From the NCBI GenBank assembly GCA_903861125.1, contig CAIOTF010000017.1, positions 1-64,000 of the forward strand: a stretch of DNA of 64,000 nucleotides, given 5' to 3'. Below the pieces are notes generated by a model. That model searched no databases, was not told the DNA's origin, and saw only the letters and a list, made by a program, of their open reading frames with translations. The position numbers and the translations under genes are program-made. Positions 56,822 through 64,000 of this stretch are shown one piece after another. The DNA comes from an uncultured Ignavibacteriota bacterium. GTDB taxonomy: Bacteria; Bacteroidota; Ignavibacteria; UBA10030; UBA8401. Numbering within the stretch: position 1 is the stretch's first letter; every line of letters starts with the position of its first letter.

Positions 56822-57450
56822 AAATTAGTGAACCGCACGCCGACCGAAATTCCTCTTTCACTTTCCTTTCCGACCCTGCCGTTGAGAAATAAAAATTTAT
56901 TTTCCTGAAATGGGAATTCAATTTGCGCGGCAGCTCCCGGAGTATCGTAAGGAATTACATTTGAACCGAACCACATGCTTGTGCCGGAATCCTTCAATCG
57001 TAATCCGAAACCAGCGCGGATTGCACCTTTTCCCGATTGAAACGGCGGCTGATCAAGCCATTTGCCTTCAAGGTAGAATTCATTCCGTGATCCTATCCGA
57101 ATGCCTGTTGTACCAAGTGAAAACATCTTCCAGTCAAGTGCCAGATCAGGAAAGGCAAAAAGGACCGTTTGCTCACTGCCGTTCGACCACGTACCGGCTG
57201 CGAGACCTATTCTGTATGGCCCTTCGAATTTTTTGCCCACGTACACACCGGCATCGTTAAACTGACGTGTATGTGAGCCGGAACAATCATGGTAAACATA
57301 TTGTCCGGTACCTACGGCAATAAGTGCTTCTGTATATGCCGAGGTTGAATCGGATGTGAATCCGACAATGTAGGGGAAGAGGAGTATGAAAATAAAAAGC
57401 GGAGTAAGACTATGCCGCTTTTGTTCTCGTGATGACCTTTTTAATGTCAT
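56818..57450 (-). CDS. Small exported protein, probable outer-membrane beta-barrel
   Basis: From the ATG at 57450 the protein has 210 residues and overlaps mqnC by 41 bases; an ATG at 57489 would overlap more. A hydrophobic signal follows charged residues (RHSLTPLFIFILLFPYIVGF). The mature part is Gly- and aromatic-rich with alternating strands (RIGLAAGTW, GIRIGSRNEFYLEGKW, AIRAGFGLRL) and ends GISVGVRFTNF, with a C-terminal Phe typical of barrels. I recognise no named family. It is the last gene of the leftward menaquinone run. Confidence 0.65.
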   Translation of the reverse strand: MTLKRSSREQKRHSLTPLFIFILLFPYIVGFTSDSTSAYTEALIAVGTGQYVYHDCSGSHTRQFNDAGVYVGKKFEGPYRIGLAAGTWSNGSEQTVLFAFPDLALDWKMFSLGTTGIRIGSRNEFYLEGKWLDQPPFQSGKGAIRAGFGLRLKDSGTSMWFGSNVIPYDTPGAAAQIEFPFQENKFLFLNGRVGKESERGISVGVRFTNF

Positions 57451-58504
57451 AAAGCGTTCCTCGCTGTACTGCATCAAAACCGGATTCATGAATAAGCTGA
57501 ATGCATTCTTCCGTATTGGTCTTGTTCACAAAGTTTGCTGCTGCATGAACGTTCTCTTCAAGCAGCGTTCCGCCGAAGTCGTCCGCGCCGAAGTGGAGTG
57601 CTATCTGTCCTGTCTTTTTTCCTTCGCTGAACCACGACGCCTGAACATGGTCGAAGTTATCAAGATAGATTCTTGAAAAAGCGATCATTTCCAGATAGCG
57701 TTTTGGTGTTGCATAGGTAGGGATAATTTTTTCTAACGGTGTATTTCCCGGTTTGAAACTCCACGGCACGAATGCGGTGAAGCCGTGGAACTCATCCTGC
57801 AATTGCCGGACCACTTCCAGGTGCTCAATAATATCTTCATCTTTTTCCAAATGTCCGTACATCATTGTTGCCGTCGATTTGAAACCGATCTTGTGGGCCT
57901 CACGCATAACATTCAGCCAGTCTGCCGATGTTCCTTTTTGACTGCTGATCTTTTTCTTTACGCGGTCGGAAAGAATTTCTGCGCCTCCTCCGGGAATGGA
58001 TCGCTGACCGGCATCCCATAACCGTTGAAGTACTTGTGTAAGGGTCAAACCCGAAACGCGTGCCATCTCGATAATTTCTGAAGTAGAAAAAAAGTGCGGA
58101 TAGACTTCCGGAACTTCTTTTACCGTACGCTCGACCATTTCAACATAATATTCAAAAGGCAAGTTCGGATTCACACCGCCCTGCAGAAGTATCGTTGTAA
58201 TACCTTTCGCGGCGGATTCCTTGAACTTCTGCAGCATCTGATCGACGGTGAAGGTGTATTCACCTTTTTCGCCGGGATGCCGGTAAAAAGCACAAAAGAT
58301 ACAATCAATGGTACAGATGTTAGAATAGTTAGGATTGGAGTCGAGAACGAATGTCACCTGCGGGTCAGGATTCTTCTTGAAGCGAATCTCGTTTGCAAGA
58401 TCGCCAAGATCGAGCAGCTGTGCATTTCGGAAAAGAAATAATCCTTCTTCGCGGTCGATGCGCCGGCCGCTGCGGATTTTGGAGTAGATTTCTGTAAGAG
58501 TCAT
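57410..58504 (-). CDS. mqnC: Cyclic dehypoxanthine futalosine synthase MqnC
   Basis: The 364-residue radical-SAM enzyme cyclises dehypoxanthine futalosine in the futalosine route to menaquinone. Its CxxxCxxC cluster motif is Cys64, Cys68, Cys71 (SNICTIDCIFC). SIPGGGAEILSD and TSADWLNVMREAHKIG are typical of MqnC rather than MqnE. The ATG at 58504 matches the family N-terminus (LTEIYSKIRSGRRIDREEGL); the in-frame start at 58564 would lie inside a terminator-like hairpin region. Its ATG follows the hairpin U-tract by three bases. Confidence 0.93.
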   Translation of the reverse strand: MTLTEIYSKIRSGRRIDREEGLFLFRNAQLLDLGDLANEIRFKKNPDPQVTFVLDSNPNYSNICTIDCIFCAFYRHPGEKGEYTFTVDQMLQKFKESAAKGITTILLQGGVNPNLPFEYYVEMVERTVKEVPEVYPHFFSTSEIIEMARVSGLTLTQVLQRLWDAGQRSIPGGGAEILSDRVKKKISSQKGTSADWLNVMREAHKIGFKSTATMMYGHLEKDEDIIEHLEVVRQLQDEFHGFTAFVPWSFKPGNTPLEKIIPTYATPKRYLEMIAFSRIYLDNFDHVQASWFSEGKKTGQIALHFGADDFGGTLLEENVHAAANFVNKTNTEECIQLIHESGFDAVQRGTLYDIKKVITRTKAA

Positions 58505-58507
58505 AGT

Positions 58508-58545
58508 AAAAAAACCTTTCAAAGGGTGTAACGCTTTGAAAGGTT
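58508..58545 (-). terminator. Strong intrinsic terminator or attenuator abutting the mqnC start codon
   Basis: On the minus strand AACCTTTCAAAG (58545-58534) pairs perfectly over 12 bp with CTTTGAAAGGTT (58524-58513) around a 9-base loop, and a run of seven T (58514-58508, overlapping the last stem bases) follows. Only ACT separates the run from the mqnC ATG at 58504. It should stop transcription from the TIR-like gene, so mqnC expression depends on read-through or on release of the hairpin. Confidence 0.85.
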
Positions 58546-58564
58546 GCGTGTTAATCGAATTCAA

Positions 58565-59413
58565 TTAAAATGTTACGGTATATCCTGCAGCTTTAAGATC
58601 CTTCATAAGACTGAAACTAATCTCTTCCAGTTTTACAACGATCTCTTTGTAGATGATTCCCGGGAGCCCTTTCGGCGGAGCATCATCTTTTTTATGAATG
58701 CAGCAGACGTGGTTAGATCCAATCTTCCCGACAAGGAACCCAAGTTCAAACATTGCACTGTTAATGTCAGCCGGGTTGTAAATATAAAACGCATATTTCA
58801 CCGTTGGGTATTGTTCCAAAAATCCGGTGACTGTATTCTCAGCTGTTCCGCGTTGAAACATAACTCCATCGATTCCCATTTCTTTCAGCAGAGTTGATAA
58901 CTGATTCTGCTGTTCAGTTTGTGATGAAGCAAGAATGAGAACATTCTTGCTTGACACGGACTCAGCGATATTTATTTTTTCCTGCGGCGGAACCGGTGCC
59001 TCAGATTTTGACACTTCCGGTTTTACAACAACTGGTGCTTGCTGCGGTGCCGGCTTTGGTTGTACCGGTAACGGTTTTTGCACAGCCGGTGCAGGCGCAG
59101 GTTTTGGGGGCGGAGGTGAATTTTTTTTCAGTTCCGCTTCTGCAAGCGGAATAGATAGTTTTACAGCTTCAAGAATTAACTGAGCTGAATTTTGATAAAA
59201 ATAAGCTCCGTTCTCATCTTTAGTGATCTTCTCTCTCAGATGAGTTGCTTTTTCACCGATCTTTGTAATTACATCAAGGCACGACTTCCGCCAGATCAAA
59301 TATTGACCTTGCATCTTCGCATTGTACCCGGAAAATTCATGGCCGCCTTCCGGCGCCAATTTTTCCCCTTGAAGAAGTAATTCCTGAAGTTTCGTAAATG
59401 TTTGTTGATCCAT
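58565..59413 (-). CDS. TIR-like (CAP12-type) nucleotide-binding protein with helical N-terminus and proline linker
   Basis: The 282-residue protein has three parts. Residues 1-98 are helical, with SGYNAKMQGQYLIWRKSCLDV and later KLSIPLAEAEL, similar to N-terminal regions seen on TIR-like and abortive-infection proteins. Residues 99-145 are a Pro/Ala-rich linker. Residues 155-282 match the CAP12 TIR-like fold: SKNVLILASSQTEQ, GTAENTVTGFLEQY, YAFYIYNPAD, then FELGFLVGKIGSNHVCCIH with Glu223 at the position of the NADase glutamate, and DLKAAGYTV at the end. In defence systems such domains degrade NAD. No cyclase or STING partner is nearby, so the role is open. The gene is 28 bases after mqnEA and followed by a terminator. 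Confidence 0.72.
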   Translation of the reverse strand: MDQQTFTKLQELLLQGEKLAPEGGHEFSGYNAKMQGQYLIWRKSCLDVITKIGEKATHLREKITKDENGAYFYQNSAQLILEAVKLSIPLAEAELKKNSPPPPKPAPAPAVQKPLPVQPKPAPQQAPVVVKPEVSKSEAPVPPQEKINIAESVSSKNVLILASSQTEQQNQLSTLLKEMGIDGVMFQRGTAENTVTGFLEQYPTVKYAFYIYNPADINSAMFELGFLVGKIGSNHVCCIHKKDDAPPKGLPGIIYKEIVVKLEEISFSLMKDLKAAGYTVTF

Positions 59414-59441
59414 TATCCCAATCGAATTTTATATAGTCAAG

Positions 59442-61304
59442 TTATGAAATTACCTCAACTTCTTCAATAAGTTTCTTGAAAATGCTCATTGCTTCTTTTT
59501 CGCGTTCTCCAAGATGATAATTGAATCCTTCAAGATATTCCGACGTTTCGTGTTTTGTAAGCGTGATTGCCTGACCATGAACCTTTCCGATAGTATCAAG
59601 GTGGCTTTCTCCTTTTTCGAGTGATTGCTGAACAATTTCCAGAAGTTCCGACCTCTTCTCAACTGTTAAAGACTTTTTGTGAGCCCACACGGCAAAGACA
59701 AAAGGAAGTTTTTTCCAATCGTACCATTCTTTTGCGAGATCGAACACAAGATCGTATCCCGATAGTCCTGTCTTGTTTGCCTTTAGTGCTTCATCGCCGA
59801 TTAAAAGCACCGCATCGTATAGTGAATGATCGTTCACGCTTGCATGCATACGGACGAACTGTGCTTTTACATCGTATTTTTTTTCCAGCAGCACCTGCAA
59901 CAGCCGTACCGACGTTGCGGTATCATCGATGATACCGATCTTCTTGCCATTTAATCCCTGCCATCCCTCTTTTGAAAAAAGCATCACGCTCTTTACCTGA
60001 TCGCGTGTAGCTATGCAGTAATTCATCAGTTCCAGCGAAGTCTCTTGCGCGAAATAATCCATCAGCGAGAATAATCCGGCATCGATCTGGCCCTTTTGAG
60101 AAAGCTGTCCCATTCTTCTCGGAACAATAGGAAGAATTTTGAATTGACGCTTTTCAAAATGTGTGTAAAATGGGACGGAGTTGAGATAGGGGATCTTGCC
60201 GATAACATTTTCGGTATTCACATTCAGCGCATTATAATACACATCGCGCTCGACGGGAATTTTTCCTGCATCGTTGATGATCTTGATCAATTTGTCTTTT
60301 GCCATCGTCATCGGACTGGTGGCGCCGGCATCATGCGCAATCTTTTCACCGCCGACTGTTCCGTCCATATCATCAGCTCCGAAATTAAGAGCAACGGATG
60401 CGACCTCTTCCGTCAGCATCACCCAGTATGCTTTGATATGCGGAAAATTGTCGAGCATCAGCCGCGAGATCGCAATTGTTTTAAGATCCTCGATAGCTGA
60501 GGTAAAATCATTCTTTGGTTTGATACCCGTGTCGCCCGGCTGGAATGCAAGTGGAATGAACGAAAGGAATCCATGAGTTTCATCCTGTGCTTTGCGCAAT
60601 TTTACCATGTGCATCACACGTTCTTCATACGTCTCTATGTGTCCGTATAATAGTGTGGCATTTGAAGGAATGCCGAGTTTGTGCGCCGTTGTGTGAACTT
60701 CAAACCACGTTTTAGCGCCGATCTTTTGATTGAAGAGCAGTTTGCGGATCCTTTCAGAAAATACTTCTGCGCCGCCTCCCGGCATGGTGCGTAGTCCGGC
60801 TGCATACAACTGCCGTAGGATTTCATCGATCGGCATCTTAAATTTTTTGTGAAAGAAATCAATCTCTACTGCCGTAAATGCTTTCACATCGACTTGCGGA
60901 AAATTCTTTTTAATGTCCCGTACCATTCCCAGATAATATTCCCACGGCCAGTCCGGATGCAGACCCCCGGTGATGTGAACTTCGTGAACATCGGAGTTGA
61001 GCTTCGAAAGGATCTCTGCGATCGTCATTTCGTATGCATTGGCCGAACCTTGTTTCACGGCAAAGTCGCAGAATGTACAGGAGAGGACGCAGATGTTCGT
61101 CGGTTCGATCTTCTGGTTGACGACGTAATAAACGGCATCGCCGCTTTTTAACTGCTGCACGGCATGCGCCATCTTTCCGATTGAAATCAGATCCTGCGAA
61201 CGGAACATCGTTACGCCGTCTTCCAATGTCAGGCGTTGGCCGTTTTGAACTTTATCCCAAATAGGGAAGAGATTATTGTCTCTAAAATGTATTGATGTAT
61301 TCAT
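59442..61304 (-). CDS. Fused aminofutalosine synthase (MqnE) and chorismate dehydratase (MqnA)
   Basis: The 620-residue protein from the ATG at 61304 (an ATG at 61376 overlaps ubiD and is rejected) joins two enzymes. Residues 1-355 are MqnE, a radical-SAM enzyme with Cys72, Cys76, Cys79 (NICVLSCTFC), GGLHPDWPWEYY and TMPGGGAEVFSERIR. Residues from 368 are MqnA, starting GKIPYLNSVPFYTHF with RRMGQLSQKGQIDAGLFSLMDY. MqnA makes 3-enolpyruvyl-benzoate from chorismate, the substrate that MqnE then joins to the SAM-derived adenosyl radical. Fusion of two consecutive steps suggests channelling. Usually the two genes are separate. Confidence 0.9.
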   Translation of the reverse strand: MNTSIHFRDNNLFPIWDKVQNGQRLTLEDGVTMFRSQDLISIGKMAHAVQQLKSGDAVYYVVNQKIEPTNICVLSCTFCDFAVKQGSANAYEMTIAEILSKLNSDVHEVHITGGLHPDWPWEYYLGMVRDIKKNFPQVDVKAFTAVEIDFFHKKFKMPIDEILRQLYAAGLRTMPGGGAEVFSERIRKLLFNQKIGAKTWFEVHTTAHKLGIPSNATLLYGHIETYEERVMHMVKLRKAQDETHGFLSFIPLAFQPGDTGIKPKNDFTSAIEDLKTIAISRLMLDNFPHIKAYWVMLTEEVASVALNFGADDMDGTVGGEKIAHDAGATSPMTMAKDKLIKIINDAGKIPVERDVYYNALNVNTENVIGKIPYLNSVPFYTHFEKRQFKILPIVPRRMGQLSQKGQIDAGLFSLMDYFAQETSLELMNYCIATRDQVKSVMLFSKEGWQGLNGKKIGIIDDTATSVRLLQVLLEKKYDVKAQFVRMHASVNDHSLYDAVLLIGDEALKANKTGLSGYDLVFDLAKEWYDWKKLPFVFAVWAHKKSLTVEKRSELLEIVQQSLEKGESHLDTIGKVHGQAITLTKHETSEYLEGFNYHLGEREKEAMSIFKKLIEEVEVIS

Positions 61305-61323
61305 ATTACTATTCTTGTTATAA

Positions 61324-63090
61324 TTATCTCCAGTAACTGTCCCAGCGTTCATCCACTTTTTTAATGACCGCATCATCCATCGTCAGGGGATTCGGATACC
61401 CTTTTTTCCACGTTGCGTCGATTCCCAGAATACCTTTGTAGATAGGAGAGATACCGATCAACTTTTGTTCGGTAAATGTAATATCACGTTCACAATCGAA
61501 ACGGGTGAAAACACCCCACAGGTAACTCTCCTGTTCGTTGATGTCTACATCGAAACTGACTGCGGCGGCAAGTTTCACGCCTTCAAGACCGGGATGTTGT
61601 ACGATCTTTTTAATGACCGCAGCGCCGTCTTTCTTTACTTTTATCAGAAGAAGTGAGCCTTCAATAAGGCGAGCATCAATGATCCGTCTGTCGTAAGCAG
61701 AAAGAGATTTCACGACGTCTGTGAGTTTCTTTACATTCACCTTTTGTTTCGGTTTTTTCTTTTCAGTTGCATCAACGATCATCTTGCTGCCGAGATTCAT
61801 TTTGAGTGACGTAAAATCGAGCGTGTCGAGCGGTACCTTCGGTATCATAATGAAATCAAAATGCGGGTCGAAATTATCGCGGACCGCTTTCAGCACGTCA
61901 TTGAAATTTCTGACGTCAACGTTTTCGGAGACAGTGATCAGGCATTTGGTGAGCGATAACTGCCCTGTTCCCATGAGACCTAACGCAGCCTTCATCGCTT
62001 CTTTTTGATACCGTTCATTCACAGAAACTACAAGCAAGTTGTGGAATCCCGTTTCGTAATAGGCCCAGACATTCTTCACTTCATGGTGGATCAACCGAGC
62101 CAACGGTGCAAGAATCTGTTGCGTTGCATCGCCGATAAACTTGTCTTCCATCGGAGGGATGCCGACAATTGTTGCCGGATAGATCGGATCTTTTCTGCGC
62201 GTTGCAGTTTGAATATGGAACACCGGGAATTCTGCTGCATTGGAATAGTGTCCGAAATGATCGCCGAACGGTCCTTCCATTTTTCGTTCGCGCGGCTTGA
62301 CGATTCCTTCAAAAATAAACTCCGCATTGGCCGGGACGGCTATATTAAGCGAACGTGCACTGACGAATTCCGTTGGTTTGCCGCGCAAGAAACCGGCGAA
62401 CATAGCTTCATCGATCCCTTCGGGAAGTGCAGCTACCGTTGCAAGAAGAAGTGCGGGATCGCTGCCGATGATAAGGGCAACTTCCAACGGCACATTCATT
62501 TTTTCCGCAGTGTGATAATGATATCCGCCTCCTTTGCCGATCTGCCAGTGCATTCCGGTGGTCTGGTCGTCGAATTTCTGGATGCGGTACATGCCTATAT
62601 TCCGTTTTCCGCTTTTCGGATCATAGGTGATCACTTGCGGAAGCGTAACGAATCGTCCACCGTCTTCGGGCCAGGTCTTCAAAATGGGAAGAGAGGAGAG
62701 GTTCGGTTTTTCGATCACCGCCTGCGAGCGTGCAAGCGTAACATTTTTTGGTCTGGAATTATAGATACGGCGGATCATCGCCGATTCTTCAAAAAGAATC
62801 TTTGGTGATGGAGGCATTACTTTTTCCGCGAAGGAAATAAGCTGTTCGCCAAGTTCGTCCGGATGTTTTCCGAGTGCCAGTTCTATACGGCGTTCACTTG
62901 CTAAAATATTGATGACAAGCGGAAAGTCTGCTCCTTTAACATTTTCGAACAGCAATGCCGGCTTGCCGAGATGCAACGCACGCGTTGCAATTTCGGTAAT
63001 CTCCAAATCGGGATCCACTTCAACTTTTACGCGGTGAAGTTCGCCGTTCTTTTCGAGATGCTTTACAAAATCCTGCAGGTTATCGAACAT
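61324..63090 (-). CDS. UbiD-family decarboxylase (menaquinone pathway, MqnL-like)
   Basis: The 588-residue protein is a prenylated-FMN-dependent decarboxylase of the UbiD family. It shows HRVKVEVDPDLEITEIATR at the N-terminus, GMHWQIGKGGGYHYH, and EGPFGDHFGHYSNAAEFP with the conserved Glu. In the futalosine pathway UbiD/UbiX homologues carry out the late decarboxylation of the naphthoate. Its place between ubiX and mqnEA supports that role; the alternative is a 4-hydroxybenzoate-type substrate. Confidence 0.9.
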   Translation of the reverse strand: MFDNLQDFVKHLEKNGELHRVKVEVDPDLEITEIATRALHLGKPALLFENVKGADFPLVINILASERRIELALGKHPDELGEQLISFAEKVMPPSPKILFEESAMIRRIYNSRPKNVTLARSQAVIEKPNLSSLPILKTWPEDGGRFVTLPQVITYDPKSGKRNIGMYRIQKFDDQTTGMHWQIGKGGGYHYHTAEKMNVPLEVALIIGSDPALLLATVAALPEGIDEAMFAGFLRGKPTEFVSARSLNIAVPANAEFIFEGIVKPRERKMEGPFGDHFGHYSNAAEFPVFHIQTATRRKDPIYPATIVGIPPMEDKFIGDATQQILAPLARLIHHEVKNVWAYYETGFHNLLVVSVNERYQKEAMKAALGLMGTGQLSLTKCLITVSENVDVRNFNDVLKAVRDNFDPHFDFIMIPKVPLDTLDFTSLKMNLGSKMIVDATEKKKPKQKVNVKKLTDVVKSLSAYDRRIIDARLIEGSLLLIKVKKDGAAVIKKIVQHPGLEGVKLAAAVSFDVDINEQESYLWGVFTRFDCERDITFTEQKLIGISPIYKGILGIDATWKKGYPNPLTMDDAVIKKVDERWDSYWR

Positions 63091-63127
63091 TGTCAGTCTT
63101 GAGTAAAATTATTTTCTATGCTAAACA

Positions 63128-63679
63128 TTATTCAAACTCTTCCGCTCGCCAGCCCTTGCTCCGTTTTTCTCCGATTACGCCGAGAACTTTATCCGTAAAG
63201 GCACCGACATATTCATCAACGCTTTTCGGAACGAAATACAGCGGCGATGAAATCGGCATGATGACTGCGCCGTAACTTGAGAGTTTGCTCAATTGTTCCA
63301 GTGTTAACGTTGACAGCGGTGTCTCGCGTACGCAGATCACCAGTTTATACCGTTCTTTTAATGCGACCTGCGCAGTCCGCGTGATCAGTGAATCGCCGAT
63401 GCCGGACGCGATCTTCCCGATCGTTGATGTGGAACAGGGAAGGATGACATATGCATCGAAAAAGTTTGAACCGGAAGCGATCGGCGCCGTGAGATCCTTA
63501 TCGTCGAACCGGCGTTTCACAAAAGGATCGAGATCGGTCTCGTCCATGTTCAATTCGTCTTTCAGCAACGCTTTGCCCCATTTGCTGACGACGAGGAATT
63601 TATCCGAATCTGATTTTTTAAGAAAATCAAGTGCGTATACTGCGCCGGAACTTCCTGTGATGCCTAAAACTATTTTCAT
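63128..63679 (-). CDS. ubiX: Flavin prenyltransferase UbiX
   Basis: The 183-residue protein from the ATG at 63679 begins KIVLGITGSSGAVYAL, the FMN-binding start; an ATG at 63697 would add six residues. It contains PIASGSNFFDAYVILPCSTSTIGKIASG and LVICVRETPLS, the UbiX signature region. It makes the prenylated FMN cofactor for the adjacent UbiD. No signal or membrane segment is seen. Confidence 0.95.
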   Translation of the reverse strand: MKIVLGITGSSGAVYALDFLKKSDSDKFLVVSKWGKALLKDELNMDETDLDPFVKRRFDDKDLTAPIASGSNFFDAYVILPCSTSTIGKIASGIGDSLITRTAQVALKERYKLVICVRETPLSTLTLEQLSKLSSYGAVIMPISSPLYFVPKSVDEYVGAFTDKVLGVIGEKRSKGWRAEEFE

Positions 63680-63753
63680 AATAAAGCGGGTATTCAATAC
63701 ATGGTGTTAGCTATTAGGAAGAACTTTGGTCAACAGGAACCACCTAATGCCTT

Positions 63754-64000
63754 TTAGATACTCATAAGAATCATAAACAGAACACTGAACCCAACCACAA
63801 TGTTGATCTTAAAAAATGCCAGTTCAACATCTTCCGCTTTATGCTGTTCAAACCAGAGAAGAAATCCGCTCAGCAGCAGGAATGGTAAAGCTATCAAAGC
63901 CTTTAACGAAATCAAAACAAGGGCTAGAAGGACCAAAAATGCCAGAATATGCAGAACTCCGGAAATTTGTAAAGCCTTCTTTTTCCCAAACCGTGAAGGA
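63754..64000 (-). CDS. UbiA-family prenyltransferase, C-terminal part only
   Basis: The frame stays open to the window edge on the minus strand; the start lies outside. The visible 81 residues begin PSRFGKKKALQISGVLHI, a segment that follows the second Asp-rich site in UbiA enzymes. Two or three hydrophobic helices and the ending ELAFFKINIVVGFSVLFMI match the UbiA C-terminus. With UbiX and UbiD next door it is probably the prenyltransferase that adds the polyprenyl tail in menaquinone synthesis (MqnP role). A TTG at 63936 is an internal codon, not the start. Confidence 0.8.
   Translation of the reverse strand, partial: PSRFGKKKALQISGVLHILAFLVLLALVLISLKALIALPFLLLSGFLLWFEQHKAEDVELAFFKINIVVGFSVLFMILMSI

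Noticed and set aside
58935-59183. Glycine-rich plus-strand frame opposite the TIR-like gene
   Set aside because: It is the antisense of the proline/alanine linker codons; the low complexity explains the long open frame.
58565-59413. A complete CBASS or Pycsar system
   Set aside because: The TIR-like effector has no neighbouring cyclase, STING-like or ubiquitin-like gene; all neighbours are menaquinone genes.

Overview
The window is a dense chromosomal segment with no phage, insertion sequence, CRISPR array or RNA gene that I can recognise. It looks like the FCB (Bacteroidota / Ignavibacteria-like) branch of Gram-negative bacteria. The evidence is a PorU-PorV pair of the type IX secretion system (T9SS), C-terminal sorting domains with the usual PNP start, an LptF/LptG pair, a GWxTD-domain protein, a 2-oxoacid:ferredoxin oxidoreductase, futalosine-pathway menaquinone genes, few Shine-Dalgarno sequences, and promoters with a TAnnTTTG-like -10 element. 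The exact class is inference.

Layout. 1-531 is the end of an NlpC/P60 hydrolase gene, followed by three 44-bp tandem repeats and a Y-family DNA polymerase. 2273-12966 is a long leftward run: polyprenyl synthetase, tatC, glyA, rpiB, an outer-membrane protein, a lipoprotein, gmhB, glgA, another outer-membrane protein and an M61 peptidase. 13194-25750 is a rightward secretion module: a strong promoter, a structured leader, porU, porV, a T9SS cargo that is an M6 metalloprotease with its zinc site erased, a gluzincin-propeller-barrel fusion, and a DUF5683-like protein. 25919-28371 holds lptG and lptF. 28703-35699 runs rightward: a Gfo/Idh/MocA oxidoreductase, 6-phosphofructokinase, aat, purC, a parvulin-type isomerase, mrp and nfu. 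35725-46127 runs leftward: ftsE, pdxA, a GWxTD protein, a beta-CASP nuclease, a thioesterase, pepA, an NrnA-like phosphoesterase and korBA. A pirin gene follows.

47617-53514 is a leftward arginine operon, argC-argJ-argB-argF-argR-argG, with two ARG boxes over the argC promoter and another at the argR stop codon. 53699-56821 holds ychF, a zinc-ribbon protein and a phosphohexomutase. 56818-64000 is a leftward menaquinone cluster: ubiA (cut by the window end), ubiX, ubiD, a fused mqnE-mqnA, a TIR-like protein, mqnC, and a small exported protein.

Most notable are the TIR-like (CAP12-type) protein embedded in the menaquinone operon, followed by a strong terminator hairpin that ends three bases before the mqnC start codon; the MqnE-MqnA fusion; the pseudo-M6 T9SS cargo; the protease-propeller-barrel fusion; and the very short or absent leaders of argC and lptF. 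Several other hairpins lie directly in front of start codons, which suggests that terminators here also act as 5' elements of the next gene.
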